Assembly (NCBI RefSeq): GCF_010093815.1
Contig: NW_022985555.1
Span: 1,241,727 to 1,305,726, forward strand
Length of the DNA stretch: 64,000 bases
Origin: Pseudovirgaria hyperparasitica
Taxonomy: Eukaryota > Ascomycota > Dothideomycetes > Acrospermales > Acrospermaceae
Reading direction: 5' to 3'
Below are positions 12,754-23,150 of the stretch, one piece after another. The notes under the pieces are model-generated. The model made no database searches. It was given only the letters and a program-made list of their open reading frames with translations, and was not told the origin of the DNA. Position 1 is the first letter of the stretch, and each line of letters starts with the position of its first letter. A program made the position numbers and the translations under genes.

Positions 12754-12925
12754 CAACGAGATGCCAGCGGATGGTCCCACAAAGGTGGATTTCTAGTCTA
12801 CTAAGTCGGTGGATATCTAGTCTATCGAAGAGGTGGCCTCTCGAAGGTGGATACCCACTCTACCGTGAGGCCATTTGCTAGCATCTCGTTCGTGGATGCC
12901 TAATCTATCGTAAGATTATTCTGAT
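12754..12925. repeat. Imperfect inverted repeat enclosing degenerate GTGGAT...TCTA units
   Basis: The arm at 12754-12768 (caacgagatgccagc) is nearly complementary to the arm at 12877-12892 (gctagcatctcgttcg). Between and just after the arms a motif of the form GGTGGATNTCTAGTCTAYCG recurs about four or five times with decay, at a spacing of roughly 25-40 nt. No protein is encoded. It could be a short non-autonomous element, a hairpin-forming satellite or the eroded end of a larger element; the family is not recognisable. Confidence 0.5.
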
Positions 12926-14685
12926 GAACCGCTAATCGTGACTAGCATTCGTAAATAGGCATATGGCGCAGGCTCGTGGTGCGTTCAAGAGTTATGAGCC
13001 CCATTCGCGAGGTTCTCCAGCTGTTTGTGTCAGCTAAATCTATCGACAGTGTATGCTAGGTCTACCGCTGCTCTACTATTATATCAACACTAGAGAACCG
13101 AACGTGCTACGCGGTAAACACCATCAACTTTAAGAGAGCGAGGCAGTACATGCATATTTCATCTGCAGATGATCTCGAGCAGATACCCGATAATGATCAA
13201 GGCTAAAGTAGGTTATATGAATAGGCCTTAGCCACTACGGGTAGTGAGGGCCCTTGTTGCGAGCCGAGCCTCGGAAGACGGGAGGCTTGAAGAGGCCAAG
13301 ACTCTGCAGCTGCTGTGCCGCCATAATGTTGAGATATCATCAATGTCGATGCAGCGGGGTTAGTGGGGCTGAGCATGGTCGCGATATGTAGTGACATATC
13401 GTGAAGCGCGTCTTCTGATATGTTTGCCAGGGTTTGTGAGGCAGCGAGATGGAGTCGGTGGCTCTCCCACTGCCAAATGGGGCCGAGTCACGCAGCACTG
13501 AAGTCTGCGTAGAGGTTGCACGCCCCTGCGACTGCTGCTTGTCTAGGAAGACGGCGATGGCGCGACGACGACTGTGTGATTGGAGCTGCACGATGTACAT
13601 GTCGCAACAGCTAAAGGGAACAACAGTTCGACATGGCATTCAGGTGCGGGATGGGCTGATGCAAATGGGGGATCCGAAATCAGACGAGGATAAAGGGAAT
13701 GCCAGGCTCGCCTCAAGCAGTTAAGCCTGCCAGCCAAAGGATGGAGAAGGGCGTCAAGCAAAGGACCGAAAGGAAAGCTACGTCTCTCTGTCTTGGACGC
13801 GCAATATTAATTACTTGCCTTGTGGGGTGGAGCGCACTAATACACGAGATGGAGAAACAACACTAATATGTATGTAGAGTCGTAGAGAGGGTGTTTAACA
13901 CCGCGACCGCGCTTCCGGATGGGTCTCCGATCTCACCGCGACCAATCACAGTGCAATATCAAGTGTAAGCGCTCAGCCATAGCCCTCGTGTTCATTGATG
14001 TGCTGCTGTGCCGCAAACGTGGGCCCGCGATAGACGTCTTCTTCCAATTGTCTTTCTCGCAAGCGCTCGAGAAACCAACACCCCTGGTTCATTAACCCCC
14101 TCCTCTAACTGGCGCCCAAAGACAGTCTAACCATTGGCTACAGCTGGCGATACCATGGGATCCATGCTGGAAGGAGGGCAGATATTAGGTACTGCTGCTC
14201 TCACCAGACCTCTAATGCCATAGTACAGACCGTACAGTACTGTACGTAGCTCTGTCCAGCCTTGCAGCAGTCTACTATTCATCCACCGCATCGGGTCCGT
14301 GGGCGACTGCTCTATGGCTCGTTCACTCGGCCATCAACCGGTCAATCTGCCCTCCTGCAACTGAATGAATATCTTCCCGTCTCTCGGCCTCACCCTTCAG
14401 CTTTCCTTCCCTTGTCGCCCCCGTTTCTGCTTCGTTTCTCAGAGCATGCCGATCCCTGCGTTGTCTTGTTTCTTCTCGTCCTGTTTAATGTTTATCACGT
14501 CGTGCTTTTGACTCGGCCTGTGCCTTCTATCCTTGTCCTGATGCCCTGCTGCTGATATTTACACAAGCCTTGCCCAGCTCTGGGGACTGGCCTTGTCTCA
14601 AACTTCACCATTTCAACACTCCCACTTCTCCTACCTTCGTTTCGTCTTGCCTTTCTATTCGTTGTGCAGGTCACTGGCTGTTGAT
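12926..14685. other. Gene-poor intergenic DNA, right part, with pyrimidine-rich leader
   Basis: Overlapping short frames on both strands at 13203-13761 look non-coding. From about 14260 to 14685 the plus strand becomes pyrimidine-rich (long C/T runs around 14385-14440 and 14600-14660), a common feature of promoters and 5' leaders in filamentous ascomycetes. This fits transcription of the gene starting at 14686. Confidence 0.45.
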
Positions 14686-15675
14686 ATGTCTGCCTACTAT
14701 GAATCCCCGGCCATGAGCCACCACAACCGCCACCATAAATCTAGTCCATCAGATGTGAAAGAGACTAATGGCCAAGACGACAAACAGTCGAGGCCTGAAT
14801 CTATATCCTCTGAAGGCACCAGCATCGAATCAAGCCGCTCCTCCAGCTTCGACGAAGCCCGCGAGCATCGACGAACCCACAAGACCACCTCGTCCATCCC
14901 AACACCCATCAAAACCTCCCACTCCTCCCGCTTCCGCCCACCACCCCTATCCCCACGCTCATTCCGCTCCTCACGATCTCCTCGTAGCGGCGTCCTCGCA
15001 CCGCTCACAAGCGACGGCATGCCCAAACCACGATCTCCACAGTCCAGTCTCTACTCCCGCCGCCACGAGAGCAAGCGCTCACCATCATTGCACAGCGCTC
15101 AATCACCCTCCACCACCCAATCCCCACCCTTCTCTCCACGCTCCCTCAAATCCATCTTCTCCAGCTCGCACATCCACTCTCCGAGCGCCGGCTCCCACTA
15201 CAGCACATCTACCTCCACCACCATCGCCTCCACCGCCGCCTCCTGTCATCGCCGTGACAGCGCCTCCCAAATCGACCCAACCACCGCCGCCGCTACCCTG
15301 CCTCCAGGCCAGACCATCGCGCCCAAACTCTTCGACCGCAATATTCCCCGCTCGAAGCAGAATCGCGAGCCGGACGCCCCGCCCCTGCCTACGCCCTCGT
15401 TCTTCGAGCCCCACGACAACCCCCTTGACACAGCCCCTTTCCCCCCGGCCTCCTCCACCACGCATACCGGCGGAAAGGAGTCCAGTAACCCGCTCTCCAA
15501 GCTCGCGTCCCGCTTCAAGGCCGTGCTAGGTGGCGGTAGTAGTAGTGGCGGGGCGTCGAGCGCCGAGCAAAAGGCCATGGCGCGGCGCAAGAAGAGCTCA
15601 GATCGGAAGTTCAAGCCCAAGACTGCGCGCTTAGTCACTGAGAAAGTCGAGGATGTGCACTGGACTGAGATGTAG
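14686..15675 (+). CDS. Ser/Pro/Arg-rich disordered conserved fungal protein
   Basis: A single exon of 329 residues starts at ATG 14686; the frame is open further upstream but has no earlier ATG. Most of the protein is low-complexity Ser, Pro, Arg and Thr, with many SP and RSxS sites, and is predicted disordered by eye. The best-structured part is the C-terminus: LSKLASRFKAVLGGGSSSG and, at the very end, SSDRKFKPKTARLVTEKVED followed by VHWTEM. This basic tail looks like the conserved element of the protein. There is no membrane segment or signal peptide. The many SP sites suggest a phosphoprotein. Function is not recognised. Long antisense frames opposite this gene follow from its base composition. 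Confidence 0.75.
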   Translation: MSAYYESPAMSHHNRHHKSSPSDVKETNGQDDKQSRPESISSEGTSIESSRSSSFDEAREHRRTHKTTSSIPTPIKTSHSSRFRPPPLSPRSFRSSRSPRSGVLAPLTSDGMPKPRSPQSSLYSRRHESKRSPSLHSAQSPSTTQSPPFSPRSLKSIFSSSHIHSPSAGSHYSTSTSTTIASTAASCHRRDSASQIDPTTAAATLPPGQTIAPKLFDRNIPRSKQNREPDAPPLPTPSFFEPHDNPLDTAPFPPASSTTHTGGKESSNPLSKLASRFKAVLGGGSSSGGASSAEQKAMARRKKSSDRKFKPKTARLVTEKVEDVHWTEM

Positions 15676-16295
15676 GGGCCATTGTGGGGACTGACTGAGG
15701 TGTTCATGTTGTTATGTTACCTGAGCTATGAAGGTATAGCAGGTTCTTGATGCCGGTGTAATATCTCCTTCGTTTGAGACGCAGGGGACGAGCATATCGC
15801 GCGGACTTTTCCTCAATCCATTGGGACTTGCCATGCTCAGACGCTACAGAGCGTGACAGCGCCGACTCGGCTGTATATTCCATACTGAATGAGTGTCTAG
15901 GATTGGATTTCTCTAGATATATATGTTGGGCTGCTCAAGCATGCAAATACGTGCATCTTCTGTGTTCGATGCGCGGTGTGCGTCACAATCTGAGGCATTG
16001 GATCTTGGTGTGAACTTAGTAAAGCTTTCTGACTGCCTTTGACTGCTTTTACTAGCTAGAGGGCCACTTAGGCATGTCTCTGCCTTATACTTTGGTCTGC
16101 TTGCGCGTGATGGCAGTTATTATGTTGCGTGGTAGTGGATAGATCGATGGATATACACATACCATGCCCTCGCTTCACTCCACACTTCAGCTGCGTTATA
16201 GTGTGTCTAACAATAGCCACCGCAGTATCCAAAGGACAAAGCCCATCCCATCCCACACCCGATTCCTGCCCTGATCATCACAACACCTGCCTCAA
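15676..16295. other. Intergenic between convergent genes
   Basis: About 0.6 kb between the stop of the Ser/Pro-rich gene and the stop of the leftward APH-like gene; it should contain the two 3' UTRs. No gene, repeat or structured RNA was evident. Confidence 0.5.
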
Positions 16296-17425
16296 CTACC
16301 CCAGCCCATCAAACCTCGTCTCCGAATCAACTAAAAACCCATCCAAAGACAGCATATTATACCTCCCCGCCTCATCATCCCGAATCGGCACAGTCGGCGC
16401 CATATTCGCCAGCCGCAGGGTGAACCCCCTCACGCGCAACAAGCCCAGAATCCGCGCCATCTCGATCGCCCTCACGGTTTCACCAGACAAATGCCCTACC
16501 TCCGCCCGAAACGTGCTCCAGAAGGCGTGCTGCAGCGCCTCGTAGCCGTCGTAGCGCCGCCAGCCGTTGCGCAGGTGCAGCGTGCCTGTGATGGCTTGGA
16601 GGGAGTGCAGGTTCTGGCCAAAGGGGCAGATTTCGGCTTCGGCCCAGTCGATGACGCCGGTTAGGCGGCTGGTTTGTGCGTCGACTATGATGTTGCAGGT
16701 GCTGAAGTCGTGGTGGTGGAGGACCATGGGGAGGGAGAGGATGGAGTCGAGGAACTGGAGGCAGTCATGTATGATCTGGTGGAAGCGGTGGGGGAGGTTG
16801 TCGAGTAATAGCTGTAGATCTTCGGTGTACGTTCGGCGTAGATCCTCGCGATAGGTTGAGGTAACTTCTTGGGGAGATTTCCAGGAGAGGGCGAAAAAGC
16901 TGGTAGTAAGTCAGCGCTATCTGGTCAGATATGTAGAGGCATCTTCATGTTTGAAAAATAAGACAACACGAAAAATGAACTATACCGCGCCACATCCACC
17001 ATAAGTATCTTCCGCCGCATGAAATTCTCATCCGAATTCTCAGGAAAGCCATTCACAAGCATAAAATCCAGATAGCTCACACCCGGTACACGATCCATAA
17101 CATACACGCTCAGGAGCTCTCTTTCACCCTTCTCTCCCATCTCTCCATGGAAAGCAACACTCGGCGCCCAGGAACCATATATCTTCCGCGCCAGAGCCGC
17201 AATCTCCAGGTCGAGCATCAAAGATTTCAGACGGAACTGAACCACGAATTCGGACTTGGCACCGGCGTAGACCGAGTAGCTACAGTTGCCTTGCACGGCT
17301 ATGGGGACAATGGTCCCCCCGACTAGGTCCCTAGCTTTGGTGTCGCATGCTTCGCGTGTTGCGGATGTCTGTGCAAAGAACTTGCCAATTGTATTGTCTA
17401 GAGAATATACCGGATAGGCAGACAT
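16296..17425 (-). CDS. Aminoglycoside-phosphotransferase-like (APH) small-molecule kinase family protein
   Basis: Exons 17425-16986 and 16899-16296 join across an 86-nt intron (GTATAG donor, TACCAG acceptor, GCTGAC branch site) to 347 residues. The N-lobe has the ATP-binding strand region near residues 45-75 (NCSYSVYAG, EFVVQFR). The C-lobe has the catalytic loop HHDFSTCNIIVD, matching the H-x-D-x(4)-N pattern of APH/choline kinases, and the metal-binding segment GVIDWAEAEICPFG. The large, poorly characterised APH family of Pezizomycotina is meant here, not antibiotic resistance; the substrate is unknown. ATG 17425 fits. The encoded sequence appears intact, unlike the APH pseudogene near 54.4-55.3 kb. 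Confidence 0.88.
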
Positions 17426-18266
17426 GGCAGCTCATACACTGTTCTGCTGGAATGATGGGATGGAGCACTTTCGGATCCCCTGACGTACCCTGTTAGTACG
17501 GGATAAGGCTGAATGCTTCAGATTAGTGTCTCAAATTCTTGGTTTGCTGCCGTGGAGTGGTCGTAAATGTTTGGCGGTCAAGCTCTCTGCCTTCAATTTA
17601 AGGTTTACCAAGAGGTATCATGTGATGCGAGAGAAGATCACATGATATAGATTGTATCTGCAGGAATGAGGCGTTCGAGGGACTATATAACGCACTGCAT
17701 AATGTGAATTCGACTATGAACTATTGGCATCGCTGTTCGCATCGCTGTGGTGACATTAGCTGTCGAGTTGTCAGAGGCCAGATGAGATCTTGCTATATCC
17801 GCATGTCAACATTGGTCGATGGATTGAGACATTGTACACTATGGTAGCCTATGCACACCATACATATTTCACTGTTCGGAAAGAAGAGAGAGTGGTTGGG
17901 GTGAACTTTGAATCCTCAGGGTTTGACTCTCGCGATGTCCAGGATCCCGTTCATGGTGGATAGTGAGTGGTAGTATGAGAAGGGATTCTGCTGACGGACC
18001 AGCTTGAGAAGCGTCTGAGGTGTGTTAGTAGAACAGATTCGGTGACATTGGAAGTGTGGCAACGTCGTTATTGCCGGTGCCGGAAGATTCGCATGGATGT
18101 AGATAATAGTGCCCCTTCTGAAGCTCCAGCTCAGCAAATCCATGTGTTCTTGAAATCACCTACTATTGATACAAATTTGGCAATCCTGAGCAACGATTCT
18201 ATATCCACCCCATCTATGGCGCCTCGCTATGCAGATATACAAAAGCTTCCCTCGAACCTCGAGCCT
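17426..18266. other. Intergenic DNA
   Basis: About 0.84 kb upstream of the APH-like gene and downstream of the DnaJ gene, both leftward. Open frames of 75-110 codons on both strands in 17916-18371 overlap the DnaJ gene's 3' part or lack coding character. Nothing else is supported. Confidence 0.5.
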
Positions 18267-19358
18267 TCATGTCGTCCCCCGCGCACCAGCCGGCGCCCCC
18301 TCACGCCTCTTCATGATCTGCTGCCCGACGGCATTCCGGACTTTCGCATCCGCTCGTACGGCGTTCTGTAGTATCCAATCCGACATGCGCTCCTGCAGCT
18401 CTTTCATCTGTCGTTCATCGCCCTGGAACGGCGCCGTTTCCATCTGCAGCAGACGCATCCCGTCCATATTGAGGCTAGTCTGCGTCGTGACAATCTCGTT
18501 GATCTGCTTGTGGTTATGCGCCGTCTGATCGCCATCCACGATCCCCACTTGGCGCTGCGACGACGGTAGCGGTGGAATCGAGGCCGCCTGCTGCGACGCA
18601 ATAAATGCCGCCACCGCCGTCGTCGACACAACGCGTAGGAACTGATACGGCAGTAACGGACGCACCTTTATCGCCGCCAGAACAGCATTCAGATGCCGCA
18701 TAAACGCCGGTACGGTAGTATGTGTCAAGACATGCACGTTCAGCGCAAACACACACATAAACGCCAGACACTGCCAGAATCGATTTCTGCGCGGCGCGAT
18801 CCCTACGTACTGCGCCAGAAGCATAAACGCCAGCCCGCCTAGATACGTCTGCATGGCCTGAATACCGCCGTACTGCACGTAGTCCCACACTGAGCGGTAG
18901 TGCTTCGGGTCGAGTTTCAGCACCTCCGGGCCCAGGCGATCATACGCGTAGCGCTTCGCCGTATCCGAGAGTATGTCGCGGTATTCTTTAAGGAGCACGT
19001 ACTGTGTCTCGACGAAGGCGCGGCGCGATGGGTCTGCGATCTTGTCCGGGTGCATCACGGCGGTGATGCGACGGAAGCGACTGTTTATGGCGCGGTCATC
19101 GGCGGTTGGGGAAACGTCGAGGGCACCGTACAGAGTGCCTTCCCGCTGCATATCCCATACGGCTTGGTAGATGGAGAAGAGCATGAAGATGGCGAGCACA
19201 GAAATGTGTATTGTGCGGTTATGCTGGACATATCGCTGGCTGCCCGGGGTCGGCTTGCGGGAGCCGGCGCGGTAGAGGAGTGCATAGAGAAAGCTTTGAA
19301 TGTAGCTGACGACGCGCGGGAGAAACCACCAGAAGACAAGGGATTGAAAGCTGTACAT
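18267..19358 (-). CDS. Membrane-anchored DnaJ (Hsp40) protein, ER type
   Basis: A single exon of 363 residues from ATG 19358. A hydrophobic N-terminal segment (residues 5-30) and a second one (TIHISVLAIFMLFSIYQAVW, about 49-68) precede a J domain at about 75-145 (TLYGALDVSPTADDRAINSR). Its HPD tripeptide is intact in AVMHPDK. Two or three more hydrophobic helices follow (LGGLAFMLLAQYVGIAP, FWQCLAFMCVFALNVHVL). The C-terminal third is polar. J proteins stimulate Hsp70 ATPase activity. A J domain next to several membrane helices fits fungal ER-membrane Hsp40s, but I do not assign an ERJ name. It is divergent from the RPA43 gene with 357 bp between the start codons. Confidence 0.9.
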   Translation of the reverse strand: MYSFQSLVFWWFLPRVVSYIQSFLYALLYRAGSRKPTPGSQRYVQHNRTIHISVLAIFMLFSIYQAVWDMQREGTLYGALDVSPTADDRAINSRFRRITAVMHPDKIADPSRRAFVETQYVLLKEYRDILSDTAKRYAYDRLGPEVLKLDPKHYRSVWDYVQYGGIQAMQTYLGGLAFMLLAQYVGIAPRRNRFWQCLAFMCVFALNVHVLTHTTVPAFMRHLNAVLAAIKVRPLLPYQFLRVVSTTAVAAFIASQQAASIPPLPSSQRQVGIVDGDQTAHNHKQINEIVTTQTSLNMDGMRLLQMETAPFQGDERQMKELQERMSDWILQNAVRADAKVRNAVGQQIMKRREGAPAGARGTT

Positions 19359-19715
19359 TGTTAGTGAGTATATAAGTTTGGCGCCGGTTGCTTTTGCGCG
19401 TGGATGATGTGTAAGTACTTGATCATTATGGGAACAGTTCTTATTTAGAAGCTAGAATATGCCAAGTAGTGTCGCATGTCTGGGTAGTAGAGTATTGCGG
19501 GTAGCATGTACAGTATCGCCAGTCTGTGTAGCCGGTGTGCACTCCAGTTCGAGGTTGAAACTTTGAAGCAAGTGAATTATTATTAGTTCAAGCCACATAT
19601 ATGTCGTTGCAGGGTCCAAAAGCCGGGGCGTCGGCGTTTGATTTCCCCGACGCTCGCCCGAACTCCAGAATTTTTCTGACTGAACCTCAATGTCTTGCGC
19701 AATATCAATTGCGAC
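19359..19715. promoter_or_regulatory. Shared upstream region of divergent DnaJ and RPA43 genes
   Basis: 357 bp separate the two start codons, so both promoters must lie here or overlap. No specific element is confidently identified. Confidence 0.5.
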
Positions 19716-20772
19716 ATGTCTGTTGGCCTTCACACATCAAACATGTTTAAGTCAAAACCGCGGTCCAAAGAGGACAAGAAATCAAAAGAGCACAAGAAGT
19801 CAAAGAAGAGAAAGGAACGCTCAGAAGCTGTGGACGCAGACGCAGACGCAGACACCGCCGCCCGATCGCCCACGAAGAAACGCAAGAGCAAGCACAGCAG
19901 CAAAAACACTGCGCCCGCAATAGAAGACGATGTATCTGAATCACCTTTCCACCTCCAAACCATATCCCTCTACCTTCCTCTCTCTCCCGTCGCCATGCGC
20001 AATCCCGTTACAGGCCTCTGCGCAGAACACCTCTCGCCGCTTCTCCTCACATATTATCCTCCTCTCCGCGGCACCATTCTATCCTACGACAACGTCCGTG
20101 TCTCAGAGAGTCCCCTCGCCCCGCCCGCTCCTTCCAATGCAGCTCCTTCTCCCGCGCTCGCCCGTTCCGTGGACGAATATGCCGTGTGTATGATTTGGGT
20201 GACCGCTGACGTTCTTATATTCCGGCCGCGCAAGGGTGTGCGCCTGACGGGTGCCGTTAATCTACATTCACAAAGCCACCTCAGTCTGCTGTGCTTCAAT
20301 TTGTTCAATGTGTCGATTCCCGCGGCGCGGCTGCCACGCGAGTGGACATGGGTCGGGGGCGACGATGGCAGGACGCCAGAACCGGAGCCGGAGCTACAGA
20401 CACATACGCCGCCACCGAGCGCACAGGGAGATGGGAAGAACGCGGCACGGAAGATGGCTGCGGGAGATGGGTTCTGGGTCGATGCAGACGGGAAGAGAGT
20501 GGATGGCATGATCACATTCACGGTGCGGGACTTTGAGGCGGCAGCTGGCTCAGGTACGGATCGGGAGAAATCGTATATTGGGCTCAAGGGGACGATGTTG
20601 AGTCCGGAAGATGACGAGGCGGTGGACCAGAAAGATGCTGAAAGGGGCACCAGGGGCCTACGGAACGGACAGCTGGCGTCAAGGCCGAGACGATGACGAG
20701 TCTGAGAGCAGGCAATTACGATTGGGAATTTCTGATCCCTTTGAGGCGTTTTTGGAGTCAGGGAGACCGTGA
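19716..20772 (+). CDS. RPA43: RNA polymerase I subunit RPA43-like, with a C-terminal frame break
   Basis: The main frame runs from ATG 19716 (or the inner ATG 19743, MFKSK) to a stop at 20696, 326 residues. A Lys-rich basic N-terminus (residues 10-70) is followed by the RPB7/RPA43-type N-domain (PFHLQTISLYLPLSPVAMRN, GLCAEHLSPLLLTYYPPLRG, TILSYDN) and an OB-like domain (LARSVDEYAVCMIWVTADVL, LTGAVNLHSQSHLSLLCFNL). RPA43 pairs with RPA14 in the Pol I stalk and contacts Rrn3. The last residues of the main frame (GLRNGQLASRPRR) look like noise, whereas the +1 frame is open from about 20610 to a TGA at 20770-20772 and encodes a plausible tail, LRLGISDPFEAFLESGRP. I see no good short intron that would join them, so a one-base indel (real or assembly error, near the G-runs at 20640-20660) is likely. 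The end given follows the +1 tail. Confidence 0.8.
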
Positions 20773-21894
20773 CTAGCGAGAAGCATTGTGACATCACTCA
20801 ACTCGGTTGCGCAGCAATGGAAAAATTAGGTGTCGACATTACGAAACAGAGCCGTAGATGACTAGACCTCAGGATGGAGTCTGAGGCTTCTTGTCAATAG
20901 ACTTCATTTTCCAGCCATACAGACGTTGCGACACCATCGTATCTAGCACGCACAATTATCGGTAGATTTTCATATCCGTGGAGCGTAAAAGTTACTTCTG
21001 CCGAGCCGCCTCTCACTCAAAGCTTCTGCACCTGAAACAGCTTAGTTGTGGGCTTTTGTTCCCGGTGCTGACGTTGTGGTAAACATGGAGGTCTTAGGTT
21101 CTCATGCAACTAGCAGGGAGACGAGCGTGCGTAGGTTGTCCACGGTAGTGCCTTGAGAATCCAATGATGGGAGGCTGTACAGATTGACCAATGGGCTCTG
21201 ACTTGGCGAATAAACCTGCCTGGCAGTTTAAACCATCCCCTGATATCCAAATTTATGTAGCGAGATACTAACGATACTTATGTTCGCACCCTGCTGTCAT
21301 TCCTTAGGATTGACTACTAGCTCTTGACAGCAATTAGGTAAGCGAGAAGAAAGCTTTGCTTCTATGAAATTACAACATACAGTTCACTACTCTGTGAGAC
21401 TACAATTGTCTTAACGAAGGAAGATATCATTATTTGATATAGTAGACCGCCGCAATTCTGAAAGAGCCTTCATATCAGATTCTGGCACGTATCAAAGGTG
21501 TGTGGTGCGTTGTCAGTGGCTTCCGTGCCTAGGCAATGGCTTCGCGCTATCCATATGAAAAGTACAAAAGAATGGGCTGCTGATCGGTATACCCTACGAG
21601 TGTCGTGGAGGATGCCAAAGCTAAGATAGGAGAGACTTGTGACCTGTTTCCAATGACCGAAAAGCAATAGGTTCCTGCTGGCATCTTTGTCTATCTCGGT
21701 CTCACAACGATAGCATTTAGCGATGTTCACGTTCGATAAGGTCGTCACGTCGAAGGCGGGCAGCCTGGGCACCTCGGATGTGAGGAGTCATGCGTTAAAA
21801 TGAAGCCGAATTCAATTATAAGGGGTTAGACTCTCGACTCCATACTTTCCGAAGGGCCCGAGTCTGAGCATTCTCGTCTGTCATAGCTAGTCTC
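20773..21894. other. Intergenic between convergent genes
   Basis: About 1.1 kb after RPA43 and before the stop of the repeat-helix gene. A 100-codon minus-strand frame at 21470-21772 lacks an ATG start and resembles nothing I know. No repeat or RNA gene recognised. Confidence 0.45.
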
Positions 21895-23150
21895 TCAATT
21901 GATGCCAAAGCAACCGAGATAACTGCTTAGTGTCTCTATCCTTTCGTGCATCATTTTCTCATAGGCTTCCCTGTTCTGCAGTTTCACTTCTCTGGCCCTC
22001 TTCTCCATCTTCTCGTGTGCTCTCTTTTTTTTCAATTTCACTTCTCTGGCCTTCTTCACCATCTCTTCGTGTGCTCTCTTTCTTTCTAATTTCGCTTCTC
22101 TGGCCCTCTTCTCCATCTCTTCGTGTGCTCTCTTCTTTTCTAATTTTGCTTCCTTGGCCTTCATCACAATCTTTTCCTGAGCTTTTTTACTTTCCAATTT
22201 CGCTTCTCTTGCCTTCTCATCCATCTTTTCTTGAGCTTTCTTCCTCAAAGCCTTCGCCCTTCTTGCCTCCTGTGCCATTTTCTCATTGGCTCTCTTCCTT
22301 TGCGCTTTAAGATCCCTGGTGTTCGCCTTCAATCCTTGATCTGTATCCTGAGGTTGAGAGACTGCTAGCTTCATCTCCTGTAGCTTATGAATACACTCAA
22401 TTGCCAGCCCAAGGTTGCACTCACCTCTAGAATGATACCAGAGATGCTTTCCACAGAAGACTGCTCCTGGTACGAGGGGCTTGGAATATGATCAGAGTGA
22501 AAACTGGCCTCTTTGGCAACAGTGATAATGGCCACAATCTTTCGTATCTCCGATGTCATTTTGACCGGTCTCCAAGAAATCCGGTATGCCATCGTAAGTG
22601 GGAACCTTCTGCTCCAGCAATCCTCTCTATTGATTGGCCAGGTTTCATATCTGAACTCTTCAGCTCCTTTAACCATCGGATGGACCAGCTCAATACATCC
22701 GACAGAGTACCCACCAATCAAACCCTTGATAATGGGTTCCTCAACAAGTTGGTAGTTTGTATGGCCGGTCGGATTCAGCATTTCTGGAGGAGGCGGTAAG
22801 AGGACCGTAACTTTCGAGCTTCGGCGTGCTATGTGAGACGCGAAAAGAGCCGAAGCACCTTTTATATAGAGACTCCATTGTTTTGGTGTCTTAACTTGCT
22901 TGAGGCAGGACGAGTGTTTAACATCCATCAACGATCCCATCGCTGTCGTTAGAGTCTGCAAGTTCCTTTTGTCTGCCCATGCTTGGGCTACTTCACGTGT
23001 TACACCACTCCATAGCACCTGGGAGTCTATGCGGCACTCGAGATCGAACTGTTGCTTGATTTGTTCTATTTCTACTGCCGACAACAAGTTGTCAAGAAGG
23101 CTCGGAAGTGAAATTTGTCCGTTTGGAGATGAACCCAATTGGGAATTCAT
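21895..23150 (-). CDS. Unknown protein with a new-looking N-terminal domain and 18-residue charged helical repeats
   Basis: Exons 23150-22425 and 22377-21895 join across a 47-nt intron (GTGAGT donor, CTACAG acceptor) to 402 residues. The N-terminal 240 residues form a soluble region with SLLDNLLSAVEIEQIKQQFD, WADKRNLQTLTTAMGSL, KQWSLYIKGASALFASHIA and YRISWRPVKMTSEIRKI; I do not recognise the fold. The C-terminal 160 residues are almost all Lys, Glu, Arg and Ala. They repeat with an exact 18-residue period (54 nt) about five times, e.g. AQEKMDEKAREAKLESKK, AHEEMEKRAREAKLERKR, AHEKMEKRAREVKLQNRE. Eighteen residues equal five turns of an alpha helix, which suggests a long rigid single helix rather than a heptad coiled coil. 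A short Cys-containing end follows (SSYLGCFGIN). It is divergent from the alcohol dehydrogenase gene. Confidence 0.8.

Noticed and set aside
13203-13761. Overlapping 60-99-codon frames on both strands
   Set aside because: No ATG context, conservation cue or splice structure; no coding character.
14768-15529. 253-codon and antisense 120-153-codon open frames over the Ser/Pro-rich gene
   Set aside because: They are low-complexity Pro/Arg/Gly shadows caused by the C-rich composition of the real frame at 14686-15675.
21470-21772. 100-codon minus-strand frame with a CYRCETE segment
   Set aside because: No ATG start, a single Cys pair only, and no splice partner found; probably chance.
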